From assembly GCA_031308135.1 (NCBI GenBank), contig JAHLJT010000631.1:28416271-28480270 (forward strand): DNA of 64,000 bases, in the 5' to 3' direction. The position numbers and the translations under genes were made by a program. Source of the stretch: Acheta domesticus (lineage: Eukaryota > Arthropoda > Insecta > Orthoptera > Gryllidae). Numbering within the stretch: the first letter of the stretch is position 1; every line of letters starts with the position of its first letter. This document shows positions 35,174 to 45,588 of this stretch, one piece after another. The notes below the pieces were generated by a model that did not search any database, was not told the DNA's origin, and was given only the letters and a program-made list of their open reading frames with translations.

Positions 35174-36593
35174 CTTGTCCTACCTCTCACGCGGCGCGGG
35201 AGTCCCTTTTGCACGTTCATCGACGCAAACGTTTTAATTGCATGATTGTCTGTTTAAGGAGAGTGTGAATTTCTGGCAAGATATTAGAGGTAGTTTGGTG
35301 ATATTTTTTACATAGTATACACATATCGTTTATACACATACTAAATTTTAAAAATATTGGAAATAATTTTTTTTCATGAGAAGTATACTGTTTTTTCCCC
35401 TTCATTTTCTTGTTCTAATGACATCCAAAGTATAACCGAATTTTAAATATGGCTGATTTAGCATGTATAATACACTTAACTTAAAATATTCACAAAGTCT
35501 GAAATTTTATGATGAATAGTTTGTCAGAAAATGTTCCTTCTATATATAAAAATGAACTTACGGGAATACCCAGGTTTGAAGAACACGTATTAAAGAACAC
35601 GTGTTATTTTAAGAGACAAACAAACATAGTTCCAATGACCGTAGCATCCTGGTTTATATCTTATTTTAAACAGGAAAGATGTGGGAAAATGGTAACACAA
35701 AAAATTTGAAAATCTACTTTTGAACCCAAATTGATTCACACTCCTTTTAACAAAGCCTCTACGATGGCTCATATACTAGCTTCCCGTGAAGTGATCTCGG
35801 TGGGATTCCCGGTCGCGGCAAAATTTGTAGCTTTCCTTAAAAATCGTCTCAGATTCATTAACGGGAAATTGACACAAAATGACAAGTACATACATACTTT
35901 AAGAAGATCACTACAATCTTGCTAGAGGCATATCAGGTGATTTTCAATTGTTACCTTTACAATATTTTTTAAAACTTGTTTCAGAAGTTCCTTGTTAAAT
36001 AATGCAAGTTGCATGGATTGTTATTTGCGACACCTGTTGGCACTTGCTCGAGATGAACTTTCCAATTTTAAATATTGACTTATAAAAATGTAAATACCTT
36101 TTTTTGTGAGAATTTACCTTTTTAATAGACATGTCGTTTACAGAAAAAATGTAAGGTATTGAATGAATTAAATTTTGTTCCTTTTACTGGCTTGTTTTAA
36201 TACTTGTGATTTCTTCTTTTTCATAATTCCGTTCTTTTTTACATTTCGACATTTCACAATGAAATAAAAAGGAAAGTAATATTTATTATTTTTTTTTGAA
36301 TAGTTATCATTGTATTTAATTATTCATGTATCTGGAACAAAATCAGTTTTTTTACATAATTATAATTAGTTGTATTAAACCACTAAGAATAGGCCAATTT
36401 AATTTGTGTATCTTCAATTTCCTTATTTGTGTCGTAAATTAAGATGTTTATCTCCATTGATACGAGTTTAATCATTAATGAATTATGTACATTATTCGCT
36501 AATAAAAAAGGCTTATATTGGAGAAATATTGACATCTATATACTTAATACTCATTAATATCATCAGATACTCTTTTATCGGGAACCTAACAAA

Positions 36594-36693
36594 NNNNNNN
36601 NNNNNNNNNNNNNNNNNNNNNNNNNNNNNNNNNNNNNNNNNNNNNNNNNNNNNNNNNNNNNNNNNNNNNNNNNNNNNNNNNNNNNNNNNNNNN
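36594..36693. other. Assembly gap of 100 N
   Basis: Exactly 100 undetermined bases, the usual placeholder for a gap of unknown size. It sits at the edge of satellite DNA, which explains a failed assembly join. Confidence 1.
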
Positions 36694-36739
36694 CCCTACG
36701 TACGATAACAAATATTTAAAACCATCCCAATAGCAACTC

Positions 36740-39700
36740 AACTCAAAAAATCTTGGGCCATAATTTTGGGTTCTTTAGTGTCATAAAAAAACACCCCGAA
36801 ATCAACTTAGCAAAAACGAGGATGGAGAAGCTAGAATCTCACTATCTCAAAACTAGGAAATCCGGAGAAACTTCACATATATTCTGGGAGAATTATACCG
36901 TACACGTGTATTTCCAACATTAAAAAAGAAAAAATGTATTTGTTGAGAGTTTTACCATTTATTCGGACAGGATCAATATCAAGCCTTGAAATAATTACTT
37001 TAATTCATTCCTATGTAAATATCCAATATGGACTTATTAAATATTTCATACAAGAAAAATTCTCTCCAAAAAGCAGCGACGAATTAAAAGATAAAATAGT
37101 TATTTAACTATACATCTACAATTCTAAAATCACAATCAATAATAGAGAAATCCAAAAATGGGAAAAGAATAATGCCTAGTATAAAAGGCAAACTACATTT
37201 TTTCTCAATCTTTCATTCGTCCAAAAAAAAAAAAAAAGAAAACAAACTTAACTAACAATTGTAAATATGGAATTTACTAACAATTGAACACATACCAACA
37301 AATAAGATGCGATCTTGAAATAATTTGGACATTGCCATGTTTTTCATGAAAAAGAAAAGCAAAGTAAAAAAAACTGTCCGAAATACTTACCGATCTCAAA
37401 TATTTGTTGGGTTTTTTTTCAAAACTAAACTACAGGTATTTCGCTTCAATCAATTCAATGTTCTACAAATAACATGCACATTATGGCAAAAAATCGCGAC
37501 ACGCATATCATTTTGGGGTAGATGCATTCTTTTTGAAAAGAATTGAATAATAATCAAAACACCCTATTTTCCTGCAAAATTCAATATTTGTGTTGTTATA
37601 AAACCTAAACTACAAGGATTTCGTTCCGAGCAATTTAATGTCATATACAACACATAATAGGGAATACGGCTGTACTCTCTAATAATTTTGGACTACTCAC
37701 TTTGTTTTAAAAAGATTGGAAAATTAGTGTAAAAACTATTATATAAATTTTGATCATATTTTGGTTTATCACTAAATAAACTCCAAAATACTGTACTAAT
37801 TCAGAAGAGGAATTTATTTAGAATTGCTCATACATTGGCCATCAATATATCAACTTCAAATAATTTTGGACTAGATTCGTTCTTATTAAAAATGATAGGA
37901 ATATTAATCAAAACAGTCCCAACTTTTTTCCGATATTCAATATTTGTGTTACCTTCACTACAGGTATTTCGCATTTGATAATGTCATTTTCAAATACATG
38001 ATAAGGATTACGGCTGTACTTAGAAAAAATTTTAGGCTCCTCTCTGTGTTTACCAAAAAATGGAAAATTCTCGTGAAAACTACAATATACTTCTTGACCA
38101 CTTTCTCATTCCTCACAAAATAAACTCCAAAATACTTTACTAATTCAAAAAGAGAATTTATTTACATTTGTACATACAATTTGAATACATATATAATTTG
38201 CTAATCTCAAATAATTTCGGGCTAGAAACGTTCTTATTGAAAAATAAAGGAATAATAATCAATAGAATAACTTTGGTTTTTGCTATCCAATATTTGCGAT
38301 CTTATAAAACCTGAACTACAAGGATTTCGTTCCTGGCAATAAAGTTCCATATACAACACATGATAGAGAATACGGCTATACTCATGAATCATTTTGAACT
38401 TCGCGGTTTCTTCTCCAAGAAAAGAAAAATTCGCGTGAGTACTACAATATACATTTCACCACGTTTCCACTTCTGAAAAAGTAAACCCCAAAATTCTGTA
38501 CCAATTCAAATAAAGAATGTATTAACAATTGCACATAAATTAGCTAATAATATTCAAATCTCAAATAATTTTGGGCTATATTAGTTCGTATTAAAAAAGG
38601 GATATTAGTCAAAACCAGTCCGTATTTTTTTTCGATATTCGACATTTCCGTTCTTATAAAACCGGAAGTACTAGAATATGGCTCATGGCATTGGCGTGTG
38701 ACATACAATACATATTAAGGAATACGATTATACCCACAAATAATTTTGGGCTTCTCTTTCTTTTCCAAAAAGTGGAAAATTCTCGTGAGAAATACAGTAT
38801 AACTTTTAAATAATTTTTCATTCCTCACAAAATTATTTCTGAAATACTTTAATAATTCAAATGAGGAACTGATTCACAATTGTTCATGCATTACCTATCA
38901 AGATGCCAATCTCAAATAATTTTGGGCTAGCACCGTTCTTATTGGAAAAATTTGGAATATTCATCAAAACACACCCAATTTTTTTCGATATTCAACATTT
39001 GCGTTCTTATAACACCTGAATTACAACGATTTGGCTCCTGGAAATTGAAGGCCATATACAACACATGATACGAAATACAGATATACTAACAAATGATTCT
39101 GGCTTCTCTCTTTCTTTTCCAAAAAAATGGAAAAATTCTCGTGAGAACTAGAATATACCTTTTTACTAATTTTTCATTCCTCACAAAAAATTGCTGAAAT
39201 ACTTTACTAATTCAAATGAGAAATTTCTTAGCAATTGCCCATTTATTACCTATTAATATGCTAACCTCAAATAATTTTGGGCTAGCACCGTTCTGACTGA
39301 AAAAAATAGAACATTAATCAAAACACACCCACTTTTTTCGATATTCAATATTTGAGTTCTTATAACACCTGAACTACAACGACTTAGTTTCCGAAAATTG
39401 AACGTCATATTCAACACAATATAGAGAATAGTATTATACCCACAAATAATTTTGGGCTTCTCTCTTTCCTTTCCAAAAAATGGGAAATTCTCGTGAGAAC
39501 TACAACATGCCTTTCGATTAATTTTTCATTTCTCACAAAATAATCTCTGAACTACTTTACCAATTCAAATGGGGAATTTATTAGCAATTGCTCATACATT
39601 ACATATCAATATGCCAATCTCAAATAATTTTGGACTAGCACCGTTCTGACTGAAAAAAATAGAATATTAATCGAAACACACCCACTTTTTTTTCGCTATT

Positions 39701-39877
39701 CAATATTTGAGTTCTTATAACACCTGAACTACAACGACTTAGCTTCTGAAAATTGAACTTCATTTTCCACACATTATAGAGAATTCTATTAAAACCCACA
39801 AACAATTTTGGCCTTCTCTCTTCCCTATCTAAAAAATGGAAAATTCCCGTTAGGAATACAACATACCCTATTCACCA
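36740..39877. repeat. Diverged ~350-bp tandem satellite
   Basis: The landmark CTCAAATAATTTTGGGCTAG or its variants recurs at about 37506, 37855, 38206, 38560, 38911, 39266 and 39619, spaced 349-355 bp. Other shared blocks are ATTCAATATTTG, ACAACACATGATA and GGAAAATTCTCGTGAG. Copies are about 70-90% alike by eye. Similarity fades towards the N gap, where partial units can still be seen. No coding potential. Confidence 0.85.
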
Positions 39878-42198
39878 GTAAGAACCAATGTTAATTGTTT
39901 CCCTTTGTACAGCCCTGATTTTTGGAATTTTAAGGCGGGGATGATTTTTTTCAAAGAGCCTAAAATTATTCTTAACTTTTGGGAGGGGTTTCAGATTTTT
40001 CCTAAGGTTTTTTGATTTTGGTGTTATTTCACCCGTAAGAACCAATGTTAGATGTTTCGCTTTGTACAGCCCTGATTTTTAGAATTTGAAGGCGGGGTTG
40101 ATTTTTTTCCAAGAGCCTAAAATTATTCTTAACTTTTGGGAGGCGTTTCAGATTTTTCCTAAGGTTTTTTGATTTTGGTGTTATTTCACCCGTAAGAACC
40201 AATGTTAGATGTTTCGCTTTCTACAGCCCTGATTTTTAGAATTTGAAGGCGGGGTTGATTTTTTTCCAAGAGCCTAAAATTATTCTTAACTTTTGGGAGG
40301 GGTTTCAGATTTTTCCTAAGGTTTTTTGATTTTGGTGTTATTTCACCCGTAAGAACCAATGTTAATTGTTTCGCTTTGTACAGCCCTGATTTTTAAAATT
40401 TTAAGGCGGAGTTGATTTTTTTCCAAGAGCCTAAAATTATTCTTAACTTTTGGGAAGGGTTTCAGATTTTTCCTAAGGTTTTTTGATTTTGGTGTTATTT
40501 CACCCGTAAGAACCAATGTTAATTGTTTCGCTTTGTACAGCCCTGAATTTTGGAATATGAAGGCTGGGATGATTTTTTTCCAAGAGCCTAAAATTATTCT
40601 TAACTTTTGGGAGGGGTTTCAGATTTTTCCTAAGGTTTTTTAATTTTGGTGTTATTTCACCCGTAAGAACCAATGTTAATTGTTTCGCTTTGTACAGCCC
40701 TGATTTTTAGAATTTGAAGGCGGGGTTGATTTTTTTCCAAGAGCCTAAAATTATTCTTAACTTTTGGGAGGGGTTTCAGATTTTTCCTAAGGTTTTTTGA
40801 TTTTGGTGTTATTTCACCCGTAAGAACCAATGTTAGATGTTTCGCTCTGTACAGCCCTGATTTTTAGAATTTGAAGGCGGGGATGATTTTTTTCCAAGAG
40901 CCTAAAATTATTCTTAACTTTTGGGAGGGGTTTCAGATTTTTCCTATGGTTTTTTGATTTTGGTGTTATTTCGCCCGTAAGAACCAATGTTAGATGTTTC
41001 GCTTTGTACAGCCCTGATTTTTAAAATTTTAAGGCGGGGTTGATTTTTTTCCAAGAGCCTAAAATTATTCTTAACTTTTGGGAGGGGTTTCAGATTTTTC
41101 CTAAGGTTTTTTGATTTTGGTGTTATTTCACCCGTAAGAACCAATGTTAGATGTTTCGCTTTCTACAGCCCTGATTTTTAGAATTTGAAGGCGGGGTTGA
41201 TTTTTTTCCAAGAGCCTAAAATTATTCTTAACTTTTGGGAGGGGTTTCAGATTTTTCCTAAGGTTTTTTGATTTTGGTGTTATTTCACCCGTAAGAACCA
41301 ATGTTAATTGTTTCGCTTTGTACAGCCCTGATTTTTAAAATTTTAAGGCGGAGTTGATTTTTTTCCAAGAGCCTAAAATTATTCTTAACTTTTGGGAAGG
41401 GTTTCAGATTTTTCCTAAGGTTTTTTGATTTTGGTGTTATTTCACCCGTAAGAACCAATGTTAATTGTTTCGCTTTGTACAGCCCTGAATTTTGGAATAT
41501 GAAGGCTGGGATGATTTTTTTCCAAGAGCCTAAAATTATTCTTAACTTTTGGGAGGGGTTTCAGATTTTTCCTAAGGTTTTTTGATTTTGGTGTTATTTC
41601 ACCCGTAAGAACCAATGTTAGATGTTTCGCTCTGTACAGCCCTGATTTTTAGAATTTGAAGGCGGGGATGATTTTTTTCCAAGAGACTAAAATTATTCTT
41701 AACTTTTGGGAGGGGTTTCAGATTTTTCCTATGGTTTTTTGATTTTGGTGTTATTTCGCCCGTAAGAACCAATGTTAGATGTTTCGCTTTGTACAGCCCT
41801 GATTTTTAAAATTTTAAGGCGGGGTTGATTTTTTTCCAAGAGCCTAAAATTATTCTTAACTTTTGGGAGGGGTTTCAGATTTTTCCTAAGGTTTTTTGAT
41901 TTTGGTGTTATTTCACCCGTAAGAACCAATGTTAATTGTTTCGCTTTGTACAGCCCTGATTTTTAGAATTTGAAGGCGGGGATGATTTTTTTCCAAGAGC
42001 CTAAAATTATTCTTAACTTTTGGGAGGAGTTTCAGATTTTTCCTAAGGTTTTTTGATTTTGGTGTTATTTCACCCGTAAGAACCAATGTTAATTGTTTCG
42101 CTTTGTACAGCCCTGAATTTTGGAATTTGAAGGCGGGGTTGATTTTTTTCCAAGAGCCTAAAATTATTCTTAACTTTTGGGATGGGTTTCAGATTTTA
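39878..42198. repeat. 157-bp satellite array, 14 units plus a partial
   Basis: GTAAGAACCAATGTTA starts units at 39878, 40035, 40192 and so on to 42076, with every interval exactly 157 bp and no indels. Each unit contains TACAGCCCTGA, a GGCGGGGTTGATTTTTTT block, CCTAAAATTATTCTTAAC and TTTTTCCTAAGG. Variant patterns show that a block of units was duplicated (units 3, 4, 5, 7, 8 match units 9-13). The last unit breaks off near 42198. The array joins the ~350-bp family directly on the left. Confidence 0.95.
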
Positions 42199-42225
42199 CA
42201 ATTGATTTTGAGATAGATTCTGGTT

Positions 42226-42262
42226 GGGCGCTGCTAGCTTTAGACTAAAGCTAGCAGCGCCC
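42226..42262. repeat. Perfect 18-bp inverted repeat with 1-nt spacer
   Basis: GGGCGCTGCTAGCTTTAG, one A, then its exact reverse complement. A third copy of the same 18-mer lies in direct orientation at 42368-42385. It begins about 28 bp after the end of the 157-bp array and may mark the boundary of a mobile element or rearrangement. Confidence 0.9.
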
Positions 42263-42385
42263 ACGATTTTTGGAAATCCAGAGGAGCCTAAAATTCGGGA
42301 ATAGAGCATTTAATTAGCCTAAAATTAGCCTAAAATTTTGGATATAGTTTGGTTGAGATTGGTTTCTGGGCGCTGCTAGCTTTAG

Positions 42386-43068
42386 ATGGCTGCGAGAAAG
42401 ATATTCCCTTCAGCATCTGCCAGCGGTGCAATCAGGGCTTATGGACTACGAGACATTTTGGAACCCGAGTATAATGAACATGAAACCTCAACAGTTAGGG
42501 TATTCATTCAATCGGCAGTGCTCACTTGCAGATTTAATCTCCAACATGCATTGCAAAATGTGGGAACACGGGGCATCTAGCAACGCAGGTCTGCATGCGA
42601 CAGTATTACTCGCGCAACGTTTCTTGAACGATGGATTAAACAAATGTGGATGGTGTGGGTGTATTAGTAACGAAATTGGCTACTAGAGTTTATGAAGCAA
42701 TGCCAGTCTCTGGAGAGTCAGTCAATGTCTTCGCAACTTTCTCAATAATTTGCGTTCTAACTATCTCAGGAGTTCCAGGTATCTCCTATGATGGATCTTC
42801 ACCTGCTTAGGTCAATTCTTTATATTTTTGGGAGAAAATCACGGACAGAAGTTCTTGTCTTCAACAGAAAATAGTTTCTATTTCGTGTCAGTAAAGGTGT
42901 GTTTAGAATGTCATCAGTGCTCGCAGCGAGCTTTTGCCGTCAACTGCTTATTGTGCCAGAGAGGGGGGGGAAGCAACGTCATCGTTCAAAAAAAGTTGTG
43001 CAATTAATATACAGGTATCTGGGGAGGAAACGTCGAAAATTTAAAAATAAGCTAAAACAATTTTAGGT
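42386..43068. other. No gene recognised
   Basis: A plus-strand frame starting ATGGCTGCGAGAAAG at 42386 runs 64 codons and another runs to 42686. Neither resembles a known family. Possibly the interior of the repeat marked by the 18-mer. Confidence 0.3.
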
Positions 43069-43492
43069 ATATTTTGTCGAATAAACTACGTGAATATTGC
43101 AAATGGCTGAGCCGCAATAAGCGCTCTATAGTTACTTTGAAAATGATTTCTAGGCAAAAATTTGCATTACAGAAGCATAGAAACACTCCAGAAACATGTA
43201 AATTGTTTATTATTTACAGAAGGAATAAATGTATTTATTCAGAAAGAAAAATTAACAGCAGAAGTAAAGAAAACACCCAATATACACAATTTGGCTGCTT
43301 TTTTTATTTCTGGCTTAATTTTTCTTTCTGAACAAATATGTTCATTTCTTTTGTTAACAACAAACAATTTACATGATTCGGGAGCGTTTCTATGCTTCGT
43401 TTTGCCTAGAAATCAGTTTTTCAAACCAAGTTTTGAATGCTTATTGCGGCTCAGCCATTCGGAATATCCACGTAGTTTATTCGACAAAATAT
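43069..43492. mobile_element. Foldback element (~425 bp)
   Basis: The left arm 43069-43255 and right arm 43315-43492 are inverted copies of each other, sharing ATTTTGTCGAATAAACTACG, GGCTGAGCCGCAATAAGC, GATTTCTAGGCAAAA, CATGTAAATTGTTT and TTCAGAAAGAAAAATTAA. The loop is about 60 bp. The arms differ by substitutions and small indels, so the structure is not recent. No TSD identified. Confidence 0.8.
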
Positions 43493-43534
43493 TCTTAAGA
43501 GTTCATTTTCGAAGTTTAATAAATAAATAAATGT

Positions 43535-43586
43535 CTTTATTTGGGGCGAGGCTCCGGCCATTTAGTCTGCTCTTCCGCCTAACCAC
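43535..43586 (-). mobile_element. SINE family B 3' end fragment
   Basis: Matches the 3' module at 601-656 (GTCTGCTCTTCCGNCTNACCAC and GGCGAGNCTC on the plus strand). It is followed on its 3' side by an AAAT tail (43519-43534). Confidence 0.6.
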
Positions 43587-43615
43587 TTTCAAAATTTTAT
43601 TACATTAGTGCGTAA

Positions 43616-43628
43616 TAGAAGGAGGTCA
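43616..43628. repeat. Left target site duplication of the I-type LINE
   Basis: TAGAAGGAGGTCA, identical to 49363-49375. Two preceding A residues are also shared but merge with the poly(A) tail at the right end. Confidence 0.9.
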
Positions 43629-44280
43629 CCCCGTGTGGTGTCGGGGGTTTTAGTAGAATAACACCATGGGACCTCCCCCTGTCGTAGAAGGCGACTAATC
43701 GGAGCAGCTGTCCGCTGTCACTCCCCTAAACATCCTATAATTCCCACTTTTAACTTCGTGTGTCATTACTTCTACTTACTTGTGGCACACTTCTGTTCTC
43801 TGTCCTGTAGGCCAACCTTCCCATCGGCCAACTCTTGTGTTTCTGACCCCGACGCTATTAGGATTGCGAGGGCTAGGGAGTCGTTTCTATTTTACCCTTC
43901 TATTCTAACTCTATTCTTCACTGTCCCCCTTCTCTTCTTCCGTTTCCTTTTAGCTGGCGGTAGCTCAAAAACGCTAGGGGAAGGCGACCCCGAATATAAA
44001 CCCGGGATGGAGGGTCCTTTAGGATCGACGCTTACGGTGCAGGGGATCGGAGCCCCAGTATAAAAAAAGCCGGCGGTCGGTGGTGAGCAAGCAGGCCACC
44101 GGGCGTCGTCAGCCAGCGACTGCAATGCCCCGGGTGCGGATCACTCGGCATCCCTGGCAGATATTGCTACGAGTGATAGCAAACTTCGCGGGACTCGCAT
44201 GGAAGTTTGCGATTTCAGGGTTGAGGGATCCCTTAAAAACCCTCGTCCAGAAAAAAGTCCTGACTTAAGAGCGAAAAAAA

Positions 44281-45546
44281 ATGAAAACTGGAAGAATCGT
44301 AAACCCTGATGACTTGTTTAAGAACACAACAGCAGTACCAAAATACCTTACAGTTAAAAGAAAAGAAGGGAATTTTGAAAAAGTAAGCCCATTTCTAATA
44401 GAAAAGTGTATTAACACTTGGGCTGGATCTGCCATAAGAGATATAAAGAAAACTCCAACTGGACTCTTGTTAGAAACATTTAATGAAAATCAAGGACAAA
44501 AGTTACTAGAATTGAAGAAAATAGGCACTATCGATGTTGAAGTAAATGCTCATGGCACGTTGAATACTTGCAAAGGTGTAGTAGTTTGCAGTGACTTATT
44601 GAACTGCAGTGAAGAGGAAATAGCTCGAGAACTAGCTTCTCAAGGAGTCATCGCCTGTCGCAGGCTAACAATGAGGCGGGACGGGCAGATAATCCCTTCA
44701 GCATCCCATGTCTTGACGTTCAACCGTAGTACGTTGCCAGAGAAGATTAAAGCTGGCATTCATCGTCTGAGCGTACGATTGTTCGTTCCTCAACCGATGC
44801 AGTGCTTTCAGTGTTTACGTTTTGGACACACAGCATCTAGATGTGCGAGAATCAAAGCATGTCAGTGTGGAAAGCCATTTCATAGTGATGATCCGTGCAT
44901 AGATCCTATCAAATGCATCAATTGCAGTGGACAGCATTCAACAAGGTCAAGGGACTGCCCAATATACAAGCAGGAAGCAGCAATACAAAAAGTAAAAGCC
45001 ACACAAAAAATCAGCTATCCTGAAGCAAAAAAGCTTGTGTGTCCTGAAAGTAAAGGAAACATCACGTACGTAGAAGCAGTCACTAAAAGCACATCAGTGC
45101 CTTCATTAGTAGTAAGAGAACTAATGCCTGCAATAACTCTCTGCATAGAAAAGTATTTTAATGAAATTTATAACAAGAAAATCCACACGGAAGAATTACA
45201 TACAAACACTCAATGTGAAATATTAAGTGAAAAGCAATCTTCGGAACCCCCGCCAAATGAGACAGAAAGAATTCCAGTGGATGCCCCCGCAGCTACATCA
45301 AGTAAAGGCGAATCGGCAACAGGCTACCGAAGTCGATCGCCCCGTCTTTCAAATCACACCAAGGAGGACTTCCTAAAACAAAAAACTAAGCCATCTACCA
45401 CCAATCATCAAGATACGACCACTTGCTCAGAGACAAGCTCGATGGTAAGTGCGGAAAATAACGAATACCAATCCATTGATCCAAGCAAAATCCCCCGCAA
45501 GAAGAAAAAGAAGAAAGGATGGCCAAAAGGAAAACCTAGAAAATAA
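44281..45546 (+). CDS. LINE ORF1, Gag-like nucleic-acid-binding protein
   Basis: An intact 421-residue frame. ORF1 proteins of this group bind the element RNA and act as chaperones in the ribonucleoprotein that carries it to the target. Residues ~60-170 form the usual Gag-like domain before the knuckles (GVVVCSDLLNCSEEEI, then LTFNRSTLPEKIKAG). Three cysteine knuckles follow: CX2CX4HX4C at 175-188, CXCX4HX4C at 194-206, and CX2CX3HX6C at 212-226. The segment after them (KISYPEAKKLV) is typical of the family. The C-terminus is Lys/Arg-rich (PRKKKKKKGWPKGKPRK), like a nuclear-entry signal. The start at 44281 follows an A-rich leader, and the length is normal for the family. Confidence 0.92.
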   Translation: MKTGRIVNPDDLFKNTTAVPKYLTVKRKEGNFEKVSPFLIEKCINTWAGSAIRDIKKTPTGLLLETFNENQGQKLLELKKIGTIDVEVNAHGTLNTCKGVVVCSDLLNCSEEEIARELASQGVIACRRLTMRRDGQIIPSASHVLTFNRSTLPEKIKAGIHRLSVRLFVPQPMQCFQCLRFGHTASRCARIKACQCGKPFHSDDPCIDPIKCINCSGQHSTRSRDCPIYKQEAAIQKVKATQKISYPEAKKLVCPESKGNITYVEAVTKSTSVPSLVVRELMPAITLCIEKYFNEIYNKKIHTEELHTNTQCEILSEKQSSEPPPNETERIPVDAPAATSSKGESATGYRSRSPRLSNHTKEDFLKQKTKPSTTNHQDTTTCSETSSMVSAENNEYQSIDPSKIPRKKKKKKGWPKGKPRK

Positions 45547-45588
45547 GCCAGACATACCCACCCCACAACAGAGAACTCCATTCCAACT

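Larger units (their letters stand above)
33791..36593. other. AT-rich non-coding; (ATT)n at 34896-34933
   Basis: No coding sequence is recognised. It includes an ATT microsatellite, an adjacent hammerhead-like hairpin (34940-34966) and a GC-rich patch at 35085-35210, described separately. Confidence 0.5.

Noticed and set aside
40944..41929. Two identical 66-codon minus-strand frames 785 bp apart
   Set aside because: Satellite repeat units, identical because of the block duplication, not genes.
39878..42198. CRISPR-like regular spacing
   Set aside because: Units are contiguous 157-bp satellite copies without unique spacers in a eukaryotic sequence.
43758..44063. 101-codon frame in the LINE 5' UTR
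   Set aside because: No conserved Gag or other domain; position and composition fit a leader sequence.
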